Source of the DNA: Xylona heveae TC161
Taxonomy: Eukaryota > Ascomycota > Xylonomycetes > Xylonales > Xylonaceae
Assembly: GCF_001619985.1 (NCBI RefSeq)
Contig: NW_017264196.1
Location: forward strand, 2,046,001-2,110,000
Reading direction: 5' to 3'
Length of the DNA stretch: 64,000 nucleotides
The notes below the pieces were generated by a model. That model did not search any database. It was not told the DNA's origin and saw only the letters and a list, made by a program, of their open reading frames with translations. How positions within the stretch are numbered: the stretch's first letter is position 1; every line of letters begins with the position of its first letter. The translations under genes were made by a program, and so were the position numbers. Positions 1 through 12,120 of this stretch are shown here, piece after piece.

Positions 1-3000
1 ATTGATAGGGCGTTCCTGGGAATTACACCCTATGATGATTGAAATACAAAGGAAAGAGAAAACAGGAAACAAGAAAAAGAGGTGAGTGAACGAAGGGCAG
101 TAAAGACAGTCTCTCCCTGGTTATTCTGGGGAGGAAAAAGAAAAATGGTTCAGGAATTGAGAAAAAAAGATCCTAAGGAGAGGGAAGAGCAGGAGCCACA
201 AGTAGGTAGATAGGTCCCACGGATCAGAGTCCCTCACCCTCTCGGTGTCTCCCTGAGATTTAGTGCTTGGGTTGAAGATCTCTGGGTCCTGGGCTTAGGA
301 CGCGTATCACTTCTCTTTAGATCGAGCGGGTACGGTGGTTCGGTCCCTTGTGGGAACCGCACGTCCAGCGAAGAGCTCGGTCGTTTAATTATGGCGTCTG
401 CACTTAAAAAGATTGGCCGAAATGATCACACATGTTAGTTCTTGGCATGCTCGAATCGAAGGGAGTCGGCGTGTGTCATCGGTCGCAACAACGGGGGCAA
501 TTCTGCAAGCCACCGGAAGCCGGCGTTGCTTGAGCGAATAGCCCTAGTCAGGGCTGCTTTTCTGACCGAGAGTTATTAGAATCCGAGAATAGAATACTCT
601 GGTACTGACACGGCTGACCTTTGACGACCCATGGATGAGGGAAGATCCTTTTTGACCACTCAACCGTCGGTTACACGGGGGTCCGGTACAGTAACTGAAT
701 AAAGTACAGTTCGCTCCGTAACTACTCCGTACATTTATCTGTAATCGGGCAAAGCAATTGGCTCGTTCGCTGCAGTAATATTGCCCACCCTGACCCACAC
801 CCCCATCGCGACGTCACTTTCCTCATTTCTCCCCCCAAACTGCCTCCCTTTCTTTGTGTGCATCATTCTACAGTAGTCCTCTGTAGATCGCCAATGGATC
901 TGTAGAGAAGCGTATGGGCTGCTTGCATCTTCACGCCAAACATGACCAACGACGCAACGTAGAGGCTCAACTGCGTCAATTTTCGGTGGGGGTCCATTGA
1001 GGGGTTGACCTCATAGTTCCCTTTGCCCTTTCATGCCTCCCACCGCTTTCAATTAAGTTATTGACACCGATTCAGATCCATTCAGCAAGGATGTCTTGGA
1101 CTTTTTAACATCAAATACCTCTATACCAAGTATATCTAATCCCATATCTCATATCTCCCTCCTTACACTTCAAATCATGACAGACATGGTCGATGGGGAT
1201 GCTCGTTTCCAATGTCCAAAAATAAAAATTCAATTTAGACCGAGTAGTAATCTGACAATTTTTTTTTTTTTTTTTTTTCCCAGTTATAATAATAATGACA
1301 GGACCCTTTATTCGCAATTCACCGGCTTAGCCAGGACAGTTTGGAAGAGGCCGCGTGCTCGCCGAGGAGGAAGATAAGACGTCACCCCAAGTTGATGGTG
1401 AGAATTTCCGCGCCAAGCTTAACCCAATGTAGCAGGGTGGCTGATAGTTCGGCATTTACCGGACGACATTCTTCTTTGATGCAGGGGAAAACGCCACTCC
1501 CCTTGTGCCCCCACCCAATTTTCGCTCTTTCAGCCTATCACCCACACGTGCTGCCACGACCTGCACTTGAGACCCTCTACACAACTATTACTAAGGTACT
1601 TTATATCGTAGATACTGTATTACTGTAACTTGTATACTCAAGGTTCAACATCAAACTCTATGCTGTCGTGCTGTGCCAGGCTCTGAGACCTGCAATACTT
1701 TTCCCGGTGTTAAACTGATGCGTGGGGGCTGGAGACACAGCGTCAAAAGCCTCTCACCCTGCCACGACATCTTGCGGCGGGACCCTGAGAAGGCTCTCTC
1801 AAATTCGATTACTCTTTTTACTCTTCCTTATCAAACCTTACCCTATGGTGGGTCCCTTTGTTCCATTTCTGTCACGTCAATCACAATAACATTACAAACA
1901 TATACCTTAGGTAGTTTTGTGCATGCTAAGATCAGACGCTTTATACATGATCAATCTGCTATGACAAGATGCTATTATTTATTCGGCCAAACCGACAAGC
2001 AGCCTTGAAGCGTACGTACAGGGGCAGCATCGTAATTCTCATGACAACCTGCATTAATTACCATCCCGGTCATCTGCAGAGAATACAAAGCCTAGGATGA
2101 TGATGTTTCTCATGTTCTATCGACCCAGTTTGGCTTGTCGATAGCTGAAATAATAAAATGTCTTGCACTAAACGCCACCAGGCCATACGGTCATGCTAAT
2201 TATTAAGAGGATCATAGCAAATCCGCCAACATACTCGCATTGCAAAAGACAAGCTTCGTGATTCCCTTCAACACGAAGAGATTATATGCCGCTCTAGTTG
2301 ATAACAAGGTGCTATTGAACCGTGAAGGATCTAAGGTTCAGGATTTTCCAATTGTTTCTCATCATGTTTACCGGTGTGTACTTATACGTGAAAGGGTAAT
2401 GGATGCATGTTTATTACTACGGTAAGCTATCTGGTTAAGGTTGAACGGTAGGGCCGCCGTTGCATGGCTTTGAGAAGATCCTTTGGTTCATTCCAGAGAT
2501 GCCAGAACTCAGTTCAGTATCCACGCTGAGACGAAGCATGGGAAAGCCAGTGGAGAAACCCCTGTGGCGTGCAGTAGTGTCAGTTGTCCCGCGATCTGGT
2601 GTCGATTCGGCGTTTCGTCCGCGCTTCCGAGGATCGAATGCCGGGGTTTCAGCAAAAAAAGGGGCTTTTCAGGGATGCGCCTGCTCGGTGGCTGACCCTA
2701 CTCCCTCACCACCAAAGATCGCCAAATGGGTGACTATGTGTTGGAATCAAAAAGGGACCATCAAAGCTCTCTGCGATGTTTCATAGTAGACCAGGAAAGT
2801 ATACCGAGCACGTACCATTTGTTGATTGGCAGCTATCGAAAAAAAGATTTTCCATGCAGCCCTTCAATCCCTGCTGTGCTGAAAATGAATATGCGGCGCG
2901 AATCAGCCAATTTGATCGAGGTCTTGGGCAAAGAATGATCTACATTAATGGACCGTGTACGCGCCTAATCGCCATTTGTTTCCCAGTGATATTCTCGTAC

Positions 3001-3758
3001 GAGTAAATGCTCCATTGCAATGTGGAACCTCGGGAGTGCCTAGAACACGCTCATCGGCTCGCAAACGCGACATCTTTGCTCAAATTACTGTTCAGAGGCC
3101 CTTGCCTGGTGGCTAGCTTGCACTATTACAACTGATACTTGCCTGCTTGAAAGCCCCAAAAAATGACTTACGTGGGCTATAGCTGTTGTAGATAATAGGA
3201 CCCCAATTTCAAGCTGGATCCGCCCGTGGACACGGGATTGGGGAACGCAGAGACACAAAACAATAAACCGCTCCTGAACAGGAAAATATATGATATGCTT
3301 CGCGAAGCAGTCAAGTGAAGGACGGAGGTACAGGTCAGCTTTAAACATTAAAATGGCTGGAAAATTAGAAAGGAAGCCAAACAAGCTGTTTGACCTAGGT
3401 AGGTTCGTTTGCCGTGAGTATGCACCTACTCGCTTCACGGATATCCCACCTACTGGGAGAACATGAGACTTCTTCCGAGTCTTCACGATCGCGTTCACCG
3501 CACCTGCCATAGATGCTGTGTGTAGGATTGTGGGCATTGTTCGCCAAATTGCCTAGGGTTCAATGACAAACTTGTGCTTCATTGATCCTCGGAACTCATC
3601 ACTATTCACTCCCGTTCCTTCCCTCATCTAAAGTGAAGTGTAAGCGATCTAGAAGCAAGTGAAGCCCACCAAACGCCCATAGATGAAATAAAACACAGAA
3701 GAAACTCCACCAAAGCATCCATGCCACCAAGCAAGCAACATCAATTGAGACTGTTGAA
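1..3758. other. Gene-free stretch at the window start
   Basis: I see no convincing gene. Open frames are short, lack recognisable domains and do not join through good splice sites. The longest (minus strand, 3085-3537, 150 codons) has no family resemblance. There is an 18-nt T run near 1261-1278. The first kilobase could be the 5' flank of a gene left of the window, but nothing in the sequence proves it. Confidence 0.5.
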
Positions 3759-6700
3759 ATGGCAGCTGTGGCGCCGGAATTCGCGTTTCTGTCAATTTAC
3801 CAATTCAGCCCAATAGCGGTAGGGGTTTCCCGCCTGCAAATGAACGCCCAAAATGCTAATATTACTGATTAGGCAGAAGAATTGAAGAGAAGCTTTGAGT
3901 AAAGAGACAAATTCCAAATTAGTTGTTGACCATTGCAACTAACGACTTCAGATCTACCGCATTGGGCAAAAGAGCCATATGTGAATACGACCGTAACAAA
4001 GACGTCCGTATAAATATCCTAAACAGGTTGCAAAAGGCAGGAACTATTACTAAAAGATTCCCAGCTCTTTTATATCAGGTTTCTAGATGCATCCGAACCA
4101 CAGGCAGAGGAGATATTTTACTCGTTCATAGACGTCTTCAATAGATATATCCAAGCTGAGCTTGGGAACGAGGAAAGCCAGGTAAGGCACCTGTCTGCAA
4201 GGATATTATGAGCTTTAGTGACGCTCCGCGTCTGCAGGAGAGCACAAAAGTTAGGCGGCTGGAGGCTACGCTCCCTGAAAGATACGACGTCAGCGACGAG
4301 GATGCCGAAGAGCAGGAGGATGCCTCGGGTCAACACGAAGAGTCGTCCGTAGAAGCTTCAGAGGCGGGCGGCGATGCCTTTGTGCTTTCCTGGAAACCGC
4401 AAGACTTAAAACTTCCTTTGGTGCAGGTGTTCAGTGACGAAGTCTTGAGCAACATCGGGACCTTAACTAGTTGTGCGCTGTCCGTGGAACCAGGAAAATC
4501 GGTAATCGCTATTTCAAGTTCTAGTGAGCATGGACTGCAAATGGCTGAGTCTAGGTTAGACAAACTCTGGCATGACTCTGTAGGTGTTTCACGAGAAATC
4601 ATAGGAGAAAGCAAAAAGAAAGCTCACAATTATAGTGCACACGTCCTCTCGCAATACACCTTATAAATTGCGAAGGTGAGGCAGACCATATGTCACAGTT
4701 CTTCCCTCTCAAGAAGCTCGAGAAGAGACTTACCAAAACCACCCTGGTTGGCCATGTGCCTCATCTTCACAAGAACTTGCCCAATCTACTCGTCTTGCGG
4801 ATGCTTAAGCTCGACAAATCAAGCCAGCAGTATCTTGTAACTAAATATAAAAATCAGCCAGTTCTGCCGGAGGGGAAAAGGACGACAATGCCGCGCGTTT
4901 GGGGCGGATTCGTCTTCAAACCAGCTGGAAGCAGTATACCTTATAGACTTCATCCGCCACCACTATCGCGTCCTCAATCACCGCAGAAGGTCCCTCAAAC
5001 TCCTATTGCCACTGAACCTGGCCACGGACGCGGCATGACGGCAGAGAAAGCCGCCCAGGTGCAACAGTGGGTTCAGCAGGGTGCTGATGCTCTTGAAGAC
5101 CCGTTTACTGCGGATCTTCCAAGTCCCAATATAGAGGAGAGTTTGGAGAAGGCCAAGAAATCGGAAAGCGAGGAGCAATCGCAGACTCTTCTGAAAACTG
5201 ATTTACATGCAAATTCAGCCGTCCCAAGCCAGACTTCACCGCTCGAGCAAACTGTGGAAGATCCTCGTCTTGACGAGATTATACCCCCAACCAAGCCAGT
5301 TGCATCCTCTCATCCAAACGTACCTCGTAAGCGGTATGGAAAGATTAGAATCCCCAAGGGAATGAGATCAACGATTCCTGAGCCCGAGCAAGACCCAGAA
5401 CCATTGCCGTCTTTGGGGGATGAATTGGCTGCAGAAGCTCTACCGTCAGATTCGAGTGCAGTTCAGGACCGAGCAGATAGTACCGCAGATGTATCACTGG
5501 CACGCCGCCCAGCATCATCTCGGCAGGCATCCTCAAATTCCTCGCGGCGATCAACGCCGTTTCAGGAGGTTCGCGCCTTTCATCCGCCATCTGAACCGAT
5601 AACGAATGGTCCACTTGTCCGGACCATTTCGTCGGCGGCACAGGAAATTCCATCTAGCGAACCGCATCTGAAACCCTCTGCGACGACGTCTGAGAGAGCA
5701 TCCGCACAAGCATCCATTTCCGGTAGCCTAGTTGATCTGCTTGAGTTTCGTGATGCATCGAGCCGCGAAGACACTGGATCACAGACTGAGCAGCCATTGT
5801 TACTAGACCTCGCAGACGATGGAAGAGGTTCGAATGGTGGCATCGCGAAAGGATTGCTCGCTGGTAGTTTGCTTCCTTCTCTGAATACAGCGCCATTGAT
5901 TCCAAGGGTTGCGTCGAGATGTGAAAGTCGCGCATCTAGGTCGTCCAAGCTCAGCTCAGAGCAAAATATTTTGGGGGAGCGATTGCAAGAAACAAGTGAG
6001 GTAGAATCGCGGACTTTTAGAAAGACTATGGAACAACAAAAAGCCCCCGAGGATGAAGATTTTACCAACTTGGAGAAAAACATTGCGCAAGCTCAAACAG
6101 ACGGCATGAAGCTATTGGAATATGCACAAACGTACAGCGGAGAGATCAAACTTCAGGTTGACATTGGGAGGATCCTAGTGGATGGGGTTCAGAAAAAGTT
6201 TCGAAAGATGCCATTCGTGGATGAAGAGTTTGAGGAAATTTTCGCAGGCGTTCAGGGTCAAAATGGGCCACTGCCTACGGCATCATTTGTGAAGATGTAA
6301 GCAACTGCCATGAAAGCAGGCTGGTGCCACTGCTAACACGATTACAACGTACAGGCTTACTACATCCTTTATTGACGCAGAGTTCATTACAGACTTGAAG
6401 TCTGCTGGTGGTCAGCGTCTTTTTCAAGATACACCCCATGAATATAGGATCACATATGAGTTCAATTGTCTGATGAGAGATAATACATCCATGTAAGTAA
6501 AATCGAGGAATATGGCTTTGCCAATCGGTTGAGAGTTCAGTTTTCTAACATACCGCCTAGTATGATTGAGGTGGATGAGGATCTGGAATTCGAGGTATTT
6601 AGCTGAGAGACCTCACGTTGTCCCTTCATTCAGTTGCTAAATATAATACAGGTTAAAAAGCATCCCACTACCCTCGGAACCATATACACTCATTTTCCGA

Positions 6701-7484
6701 AACGGTAGGCTGTCAACTTTGTATTGCATGTGTTCTCAACACCACTAATGTTTCGTAGAAGTTGGGACACGCGACTGGCATTGACAGGAACGGACTTTGT
6801 CACGGACGCCGAAGTTTCAGAGGGTCCGATCAAATCTATTGTCAAGAATATCAATATTCCGTAAGTTCGCCCCAGCAGTACTTTTCCCTCTAGTGGCGAA
6901 TGTGAGTAATTGACTATGCCCCCAGCCCTGGACGAACATGTCTCGACCTCGTGACGCAAATCAATGGCAAGGCACTGCGCATTCAGAGTGTCATGCTCCG
7001 GCGGCAAGCGAATTATGCTTCTCGACAATTTCCTCATGTTATGCTCAATGTGACAGAGGTCCAAGATCTCTGTATCCAGGTCAATAAAGACGACAAGGAC
7101 ATGGTCCGGGCATGCGCGATGCCTCAAGAGCAAATGGTCAATGATGACCGCCTCTGGTACGAGGTTGCAGTTACAAGTAGCCGCGCAGACGAAGTCTTTC
7201 GAGAAAATCTCAACATCCCGCCGGGGGATATGGTTAAATGGTCCCCGTCTGAGTTTGTGGACAAGGACATATTCGACTCTCTCATTCGCGTCGCCAGTGA
7301 TGTAGTCCAGCGGATCGATTCGGTTGGTCTCAATCAGCCAGGCGTCCTAGCTTCTGGTCCCAATCGCAGCGACGAGAGCGCAGGGCCCCCGCCGACTCTG
7401 CATCTTCCTGTCGCCCCGCCGATGGCATCAGTAGCGACTATTGGTCCTAATGGTGAAATCCGTGCTGGTAGAGATTTCTGGTAG
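3759..7484 (+). CDS. Uncharacterised protein of about 1026 aa, ten exons
   Basis: I do not recognise this protein. A consistent model has exons 3759-3818, 3952-3980, 4079-4181, 4238-4579, 4636-6296, 6355-6492, 6561-6594, 6652-6704, 6759-6860 and 6926-7484, with frame kept at every join and 3081 nt in all. The N-terminal quarter contains a stretch, about residues 110-170, that looks faintly KH-like (alternating hydrophobic residues ending in AESRLDKLW). A Pro/Ser/Glu-rich disordered middle follows (about residues 270-600), with repeated SSRQASSNSSRRS-type patches. The C-terminal third, spread over small exons, looks folded and ends in GEIRAGRDFW. No signal peptide or membrane segment is visible. 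The start rests on the first ATG that joins in frame to exon 2. The exon boundaries before 4238 are the least certain part. Confidence 0.7.
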
Positions 7485-8096
7485 GATATTCTTTACGGAA
7501 GTACGAACAATATATGCATTCTAGGCGCTGAAAAAAAAAAGTTGTTCAAAAATGCATTTGGTCTGGATTACTGCTTCCCCCCTCCCTAAACTGCTTTATT
7601 TCTTCCGTGCATTTCGAGCATTTCTAGCAGCGTGGTTACGACTGATGACCCTCTTCAAGAATTACCCCGTAAACTAGGTACCTTGGGCAGCTTCAAATAA
7701 TATTTACGTAGAACAAGCAGACATCCCTGTTACAGTACTTCTTTTGATGAGAATGATGAAGTGATTGGGTGGGTGGTTTGGGACCGGCGACGCAGAGCAG
7801 GCCATTTCTACACGGTCGTTTCGGGCATTCTTACAAGTGTGAGATATCATGGCTGTCATAATACCGCAGCATCCATCTCTCGTTATTCCCATACAGAGGT
7901 TTATAGCTCATGGACGTCGCTGACTGCCAGGATCCGTATTTAAGAAACGGGTACTATCTCTTGAAAGTCTAGAATCTCTAGATACATTAGATAGAGTAGC
8001 TTCATTTCTTAAGCTCTATTTTCTAAATGTTTCTCCCGCCTCCATATTCGTGTTTTTAGCTCTGTTTTTCGTCGCGCTTTCTATTCTGCGCATTGG

Positions 8097-8200
8097 TCTT
8101 CTCTTTCCTTTTTCTCTCTCCTTTCCTTTTCTTCCCCCTCTCCTTTTCTTCCCCGTTTCCGTTTCCGCTTCCCTGTCTCCTGTTCCCCGTTTCCGCTTCC
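8097..8200. repeat. Polypyrimidine tract
   Basis: About 100 nt on the plus strand are almost purely C and T, built of interspersed TTCC/CCTTTTC/CCGTTTCC words. Such strand asymmetry can come from slippage and could form triplex DNA. It lies in the gene-poor region and has no adjoining coding sequence that would explain it. Confidence 0.75.
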
Positions 8201-8213
8201 TGCGGGAGGATAC

Positions 8214-8249
8214 GTAACAAGATATGTGACAAGATATGTAACAAGATAC
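8214..8249. repeat. 12-bp tandem repeat, three copies
   Basis: The unit GTAACAAGATAT occurs three times head to tail, with a single A/G difference in the middle copy and a final T/C difference in the last. It sits directly after the polypyrimidine tract. Read on the minus strand it translates as repeated Leu-Val-Thr-Tyr, which explains a spurious open frame there. Confidence 0.85.
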
Positions 8250-9148
8250 TTGCCGCAGCTGACTATCACATCGCTGATGCGGAAGTTGTTGAAAATGAGG
8301 TCCTTTTATTGACTAAAAAGGCTGCGATGATGAAAATAAAGTAAAAAAAAAAAAAAAAAAACAGACTACCTCCACACGCGAAGCGGCAGAAACAGAGATT
8401 CGTGAGACTGACTAAACTAGGTAGCTCAGAAAGCTATAAAGTCCCATGAGGACCATGAAATCCATGAAATCCATCACTCCCGTATTTGCATTGCCCCCGC
8501 GACCTTGGTCCGCATCCCCGCGCGTGTTTATGCAATTAAAAAAAATGAGTTTGTCATGTCATGGCGCCTTTCCAGTTTCCAATTTCCAAGTCGACACAGT
8601 GTCATTCAAGAATTTGTCCAGGAGGTTGCAACTTCACCAGCAAAAGCAACGATGGCTTGTTGCACCTGTGCCAGGCATGCGTAGCTCAGAAGTTTCAAGA
8701 AAATGCGCTTTCCTGAAAAAGAAAAGCAGAAGTGGCGCAGCGCCCAAGTCATACAACTTAGGAATTCCCAACACTGGCTCGTTCGGGGTTTCCATATGCC
8801 TAGATCCACAATGATTCTGCGATGTAGCCATTCATGCGGCCAGTCCTATCTCAACAGACAGTGTGATTGCAATGCCTCCAGATGGAATTTGCAATACCAA
8901 GGGAGACAACCACGTAGGCAGTAGAGGTTAATAATAATGACGGCAGGTCCATTGTCGGCATTCCCAAAGCGTTACTTTCACACAATTACTAAATATGTAG
9001 AATTGTCTTCTCCGATTTTCTAAAAAGCATGCTTTTTTTCCCTTCATCTGATTTTCACTTCTTTCATTTCTAGAAAGAAAATATTAGCAATTTAGTATTA
9101 CTTAAAGGAGAAATAAATAGTCGCAAAGAATATAACATACCTGTGTTT

Positions 9149-9482
9149 AGATTGCACTCATGATTGTCTACCTAATTTTGAGAATGTCCATCCACATGAG
9201 GGAAAAATACGTATGTGAGCTTTACAAAAGCCTTTATGGTTTAGAATAGTATGACGGCAATTTCCAGAGAGATCCAGCTCTCTGACCTACACAGTGGTGA
9301 CTTGTGAAACCAGCTCCTGAATTTGGCGCCTAGATTGCACTGATGGAAAATGTCCACCCACACGAGGAGCAAATCCTCATGTGGGTTTTGCAATATGATT
9401 TTGTCATTCGCAGTGGCATGACTGCAACTGCCAGAGAGTCCAGCTCTCTGGCCTAGGCAATGGTGATTTGTGGCATCAGCTC
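9149..9482. repeat. Diverged direct repeat, two units
   Basis: Unit 1 (about 9149-9316) and unit 2 (about 9332-9482) align along their length. Both start AGATTGCACT, share AATGTCCAYCCACAYGAG, then YAACTGCCAG-like and CCAGCTCTCTG words, and end in CAGCTC. Unit 1 carries about 15-20 extra bases near its start. Many differences are transitions (C/T, G/A), as expected of repeat-induced point mutation, though old duplication with ordinary drift would also fit. No terminal repeats or transposase are visible. Confidence 0.65.
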
Positions 9483-9483
9483 T

Positions 9484-9505
9484 TACACCATTTGCAAATG
9501 GTGTA
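9484..9505. repeat. Perfect 22-bp palindrome
   Basis: The half-site TACACCATTTG is followed immediately by its exact reverse complement, with no spacer. It lies two bases after repeat unit 2 and inside the minus-strand coding-like segment at 9476-9679. Confidence 0.9.
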
Positions 9506-9679
9506 CCAAAAAGCGATGAGGATTGAGCAGACGAGGAAGATCGGTCCGACGACCAACTTTGTTCGCTCTGAAAAACCGGAGCCGATAATCGTCCAGGACC
9601 CGGCCACGGCAGGGACACAGGCCAGAATTTTCGCACGCGCGTCACCGCTGCTGAAACGCCGGACTCGACTAAATCTTAA

Positions 9680-10009
9680 TTAATTGAACTGAAAAGGATG
9701 CGAGGTTGAAAAACTTATGACCCAGAAACTTTGCCGGCGGACAAATTGCTCTGAGATCTTCGTGAAGAAGATCCCCCGGCTCTGGCCGAGCACGGTCTGC
9801 CAGTCGCTCGTGGTCATTCTCAGGAAGCAGTCCCCGTCTAGACACATGCTCCTCGCGATCCTGAGCCCTTCGACCCGGGGAATCCCCATCCTCTGCACGA
9901 GGACATACGTGATGAAGGCTCTGACTTGCTCCTCGGTTCTCGTGCGCGTCGGGTATGCGGGCGGGGGAAGGTGGCCTTGCGTGCGTGCGCGCTGCGCCTG
10001 TGCATCCAT
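9680..10009 (-). CDS. GC-rich coding-like fragment, possible first exon of a small gene
   Basis: From the ATG at 10009 the minus strand encodes about 90 residues with strongly G/C-ending codons, unlike the surrounding AT-rich DNA. The bias stops abruptly after residues FVRRQ near 9740. The middle (EGLRIARSMC, FLRMTTSDWQ, GIFFTKISEQ) is faintly reminiscent of a SAM-type helical bundle, but I do not assign it. Further along the same strand (9476-9679) another frame encodes a hydrophobic segment (GPIFLVCSILIAFWY) that could be a membrane helix near a C terminus. I could not join the two with a canonical intron in frame. It may be a decayed gene, or one whose splice sites I have missed. Confidence 0.35.
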   Translation of the reverse strand: MDAQAQRARTQGHLPPPAYPTRTRTEEQVRAFITYVLVQRMGIPRVEGLRIARSMCLDGDCFLRMTTSDWQTVLGQSRGIFFTKISEQFVRRQSFWVISFSTSHPFQFN

Positions 10010-11832
10010 GGCAACGAGCAGTCAAGCAGTCTAGTCGTTGTCGGCGCCTTCATGAAAGGAGGAGGCTTCAGCAGGAGCCCGCTGCAGCTGCAGACTCAGT
10101 GATAGCCGGAAGACGAGCTCTAGTGGAGGGACCAGCAGAGAAAAGAGCAGCGGCACGCTGCCAAGTCAATCGTGGCCAGTAATGCTGATGCTTCATAGAG
10201 GAGAAAGGGCTCAGCCGACCCTTCGCTGGTCGACATTTTGCCCCTTCTCCTCGTCCTTCTTTGAGCCATTCTACTAGACAAAGATTAGAAGACGATAATA
10301 GAACTCCTATAGATTGATATAATTACCTTGCAATGGCAATCGAATTACTCAGATAATGAATAAAAATGGATTCCATGCACTAAGCCAGAAAGAGCGCACA
10401 TTCTTTCCTTTTCAGCAAGAAGGGAAGGGAAATATAGTTGAGATATGTATGTTTGATAGTAGTCGCTGACATATTCAGAAGATAGAACAAAGACGAAACG
10501 GTATATTCAAGTTCTATATATTTGGTGTTCTATTTCTAAGTTGTTATGATTCTATAATATCCGACTTCTATCTGTCAGGGAATGACATTAGCAAATTATA
10601 ACCGTTTTCTGCGAAGGGGTGGAGCGCCATTCTTATAGCCAGGCGGGACGGCCAGCGCGGAAGGGAATGGAAGGCAGTCACTTACCTAGGTGTGTATGAA
10701 TAGCCACAATCACCCGGCGGACAGTTAATGTACTAATGAATCCACATATTAAATTATCTCTTGTCGTTGCAATTAATGTTGGTAATGGTGGTATTTACGG
10801 TGTTGTTGAGGTGGGGTCAGGGAATCAGTCTGGGGGAATTTAAGCAGCTGACGTCGTCCAGCTGTTTGGGTGAACGGACCTCTCGGGAGGCCACCCGAAC
10901 ATCCTTTCTTAAATCCCCACCAACTTCTCGCAGCCATCCTACGTCTGTTGATTGCCAGATATATTCTCAAAACCATTACAGAACTTACCCCAAGCGACGT
11001 CAGAGTCTGACGCACAGATATTTACATTCCATTGATTTTAGACATCCAAGGAAAGAGTGACAGCTGACGACTGGCAATATGACAAGGCAGCAGCATTGAT
11101 TAAAGTAATTTCACTACCTTAGTTTGCTTTTCTAGACAACCATGGGTATACGCGGCCTCCAAAATAAATTTAATCTTAGGACAGACTTGTGATCAGCGTG
11201 GCTGCATACCAAGAGTGCCGGTAGCAGCATAAGCAGTTGCCGGGATATCAACAACCCACAGCGACATCGGAGGGATGTGGCGCACATAGCGTGGCCTTGG
11301 ACATCAACCCATTTTCGACATTTAATGCCTGTGATTGTTGCCTGAATACTTGAATTGGTGGCTTCAGAATCACATACGCGTCTTCATGCTGTCTGGTAGC
11401 CTAGGGCATCTTTGTATGGTGTGAGAATTTGTTTGCGAGAGGCTTCACTGGCGCTGCGATTGACGCTTTGATGCTTGCTTTGTGTGCCGTGTATATAATT
11501 GATCAGATAGAAAATGATGGGATATATAGTTCCATGAGTCCTGCAAATCCGGAAAGAGGCCCTACTGAATCAGACTGCAACTGCACATTGCAAATACCAT
11601 TACTTATACTTCATTGCGCGCCTTGGAATCCAAGTGCAGCGAAATATCTTCTATCCGGTCCACTCATATACTTCCTACAACTGCCAGGCAGTCCAACGTC
11701 TTTCCAGAATTGCAAAGCTCAGCTCGTTTCTTTGTTCGATAACCATATTCCGGGTGAAAAATAAAAGAAACCCCCGAAATTCGATTGTGACTTCATCTAG
11801 ACTTTGGTCCCCCGGATTCCTCTATTCGAACA
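10010..11832. other. Gene-poor intergenic stretch
   Basis: I see no gene I can support. 10050-10200 remains GC-rich and may be the 5' flank of the fragment on the minus strand. 10280-10620 is AT-rich. Open frames at 10761-11060 and 11429-11764 show no domain, no codon bias and no supporting splice structure. Confidence 0.45.
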
Positions 11833-12120
11833 ATGTCATCCGTTTCAGGCAACTCAGATTCCAAAGAGTCTAAGCCCGCCTCCTCGCTGGGAAAGCTCAA
11901 ATCAATCTTCTCCTCGTCAGGCTCAACGTCTTTGTCTTCGGGCACATAATCCCTGGCCGGCAGCGAAGAAGAGTACTTCAAGCAGCAGCGCAAAGAAGCT
12001 GAGCGCCAAAAGCGCAAAGCAGATTATGACCGGCTTGGGTTGGCAGAACGGACAAAAGGCGTCGGCGGAGGCACCGCGGGTGGGTCCCCGGTGGTGGTGG
12101 ATTTGGTGGTGTGGGAATGA
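11833..12120 (+). pseudogene. Small conserved-looking protein gene, probably broken
   Basis: Starting at the ATG at 11833 the frame encodes MSSVSGNSDSKESKPASSLG and a Ser-rich tail, then meets an in-frame TAA at 11947-11949. The same frame continues after it with a charged helix (EEEYFKQQRKEAERQKRKAD, then YDRLGLAERTKG) and a Gly-rich start, ending at TGA 12118-12120. The charged helix has the look of a conserved small fungal protein. The TAA could have come from CAA by C-to-T change. Alternatively a 36-nt segment (11939-11974, GT...AG) could be spliced out in frame, but that is very short for an intron. A second frame gives a longer Gly/Met-rich tail ending at 12131, hinting at an additional shift. 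Its function is unknown. Confidence 0.45.

Larger units (their letters stand above)
7485..9148. other. Intergenic region rich in simple sequence
   Basis: No supported gene. The stretch holds the 3' flank of the preceding gene, a long pyrimidine tract, a 12-mer tandem repeat and an A run near 8344-8360 (each major repeat is listed separately). Around 9000-9150 it becomes clearly AT-rich. Open frames here reflect the simple-sequence tracts, such as Arg/Glu/Lys-rich translations of the pyrimidine tract. Confidence 0.5.

Noticed and set aside
3085-3537. 150-codon minus-strand frame
   Set aside because: No domain, codon bias or splice context; a frame of this length can occur by chance.
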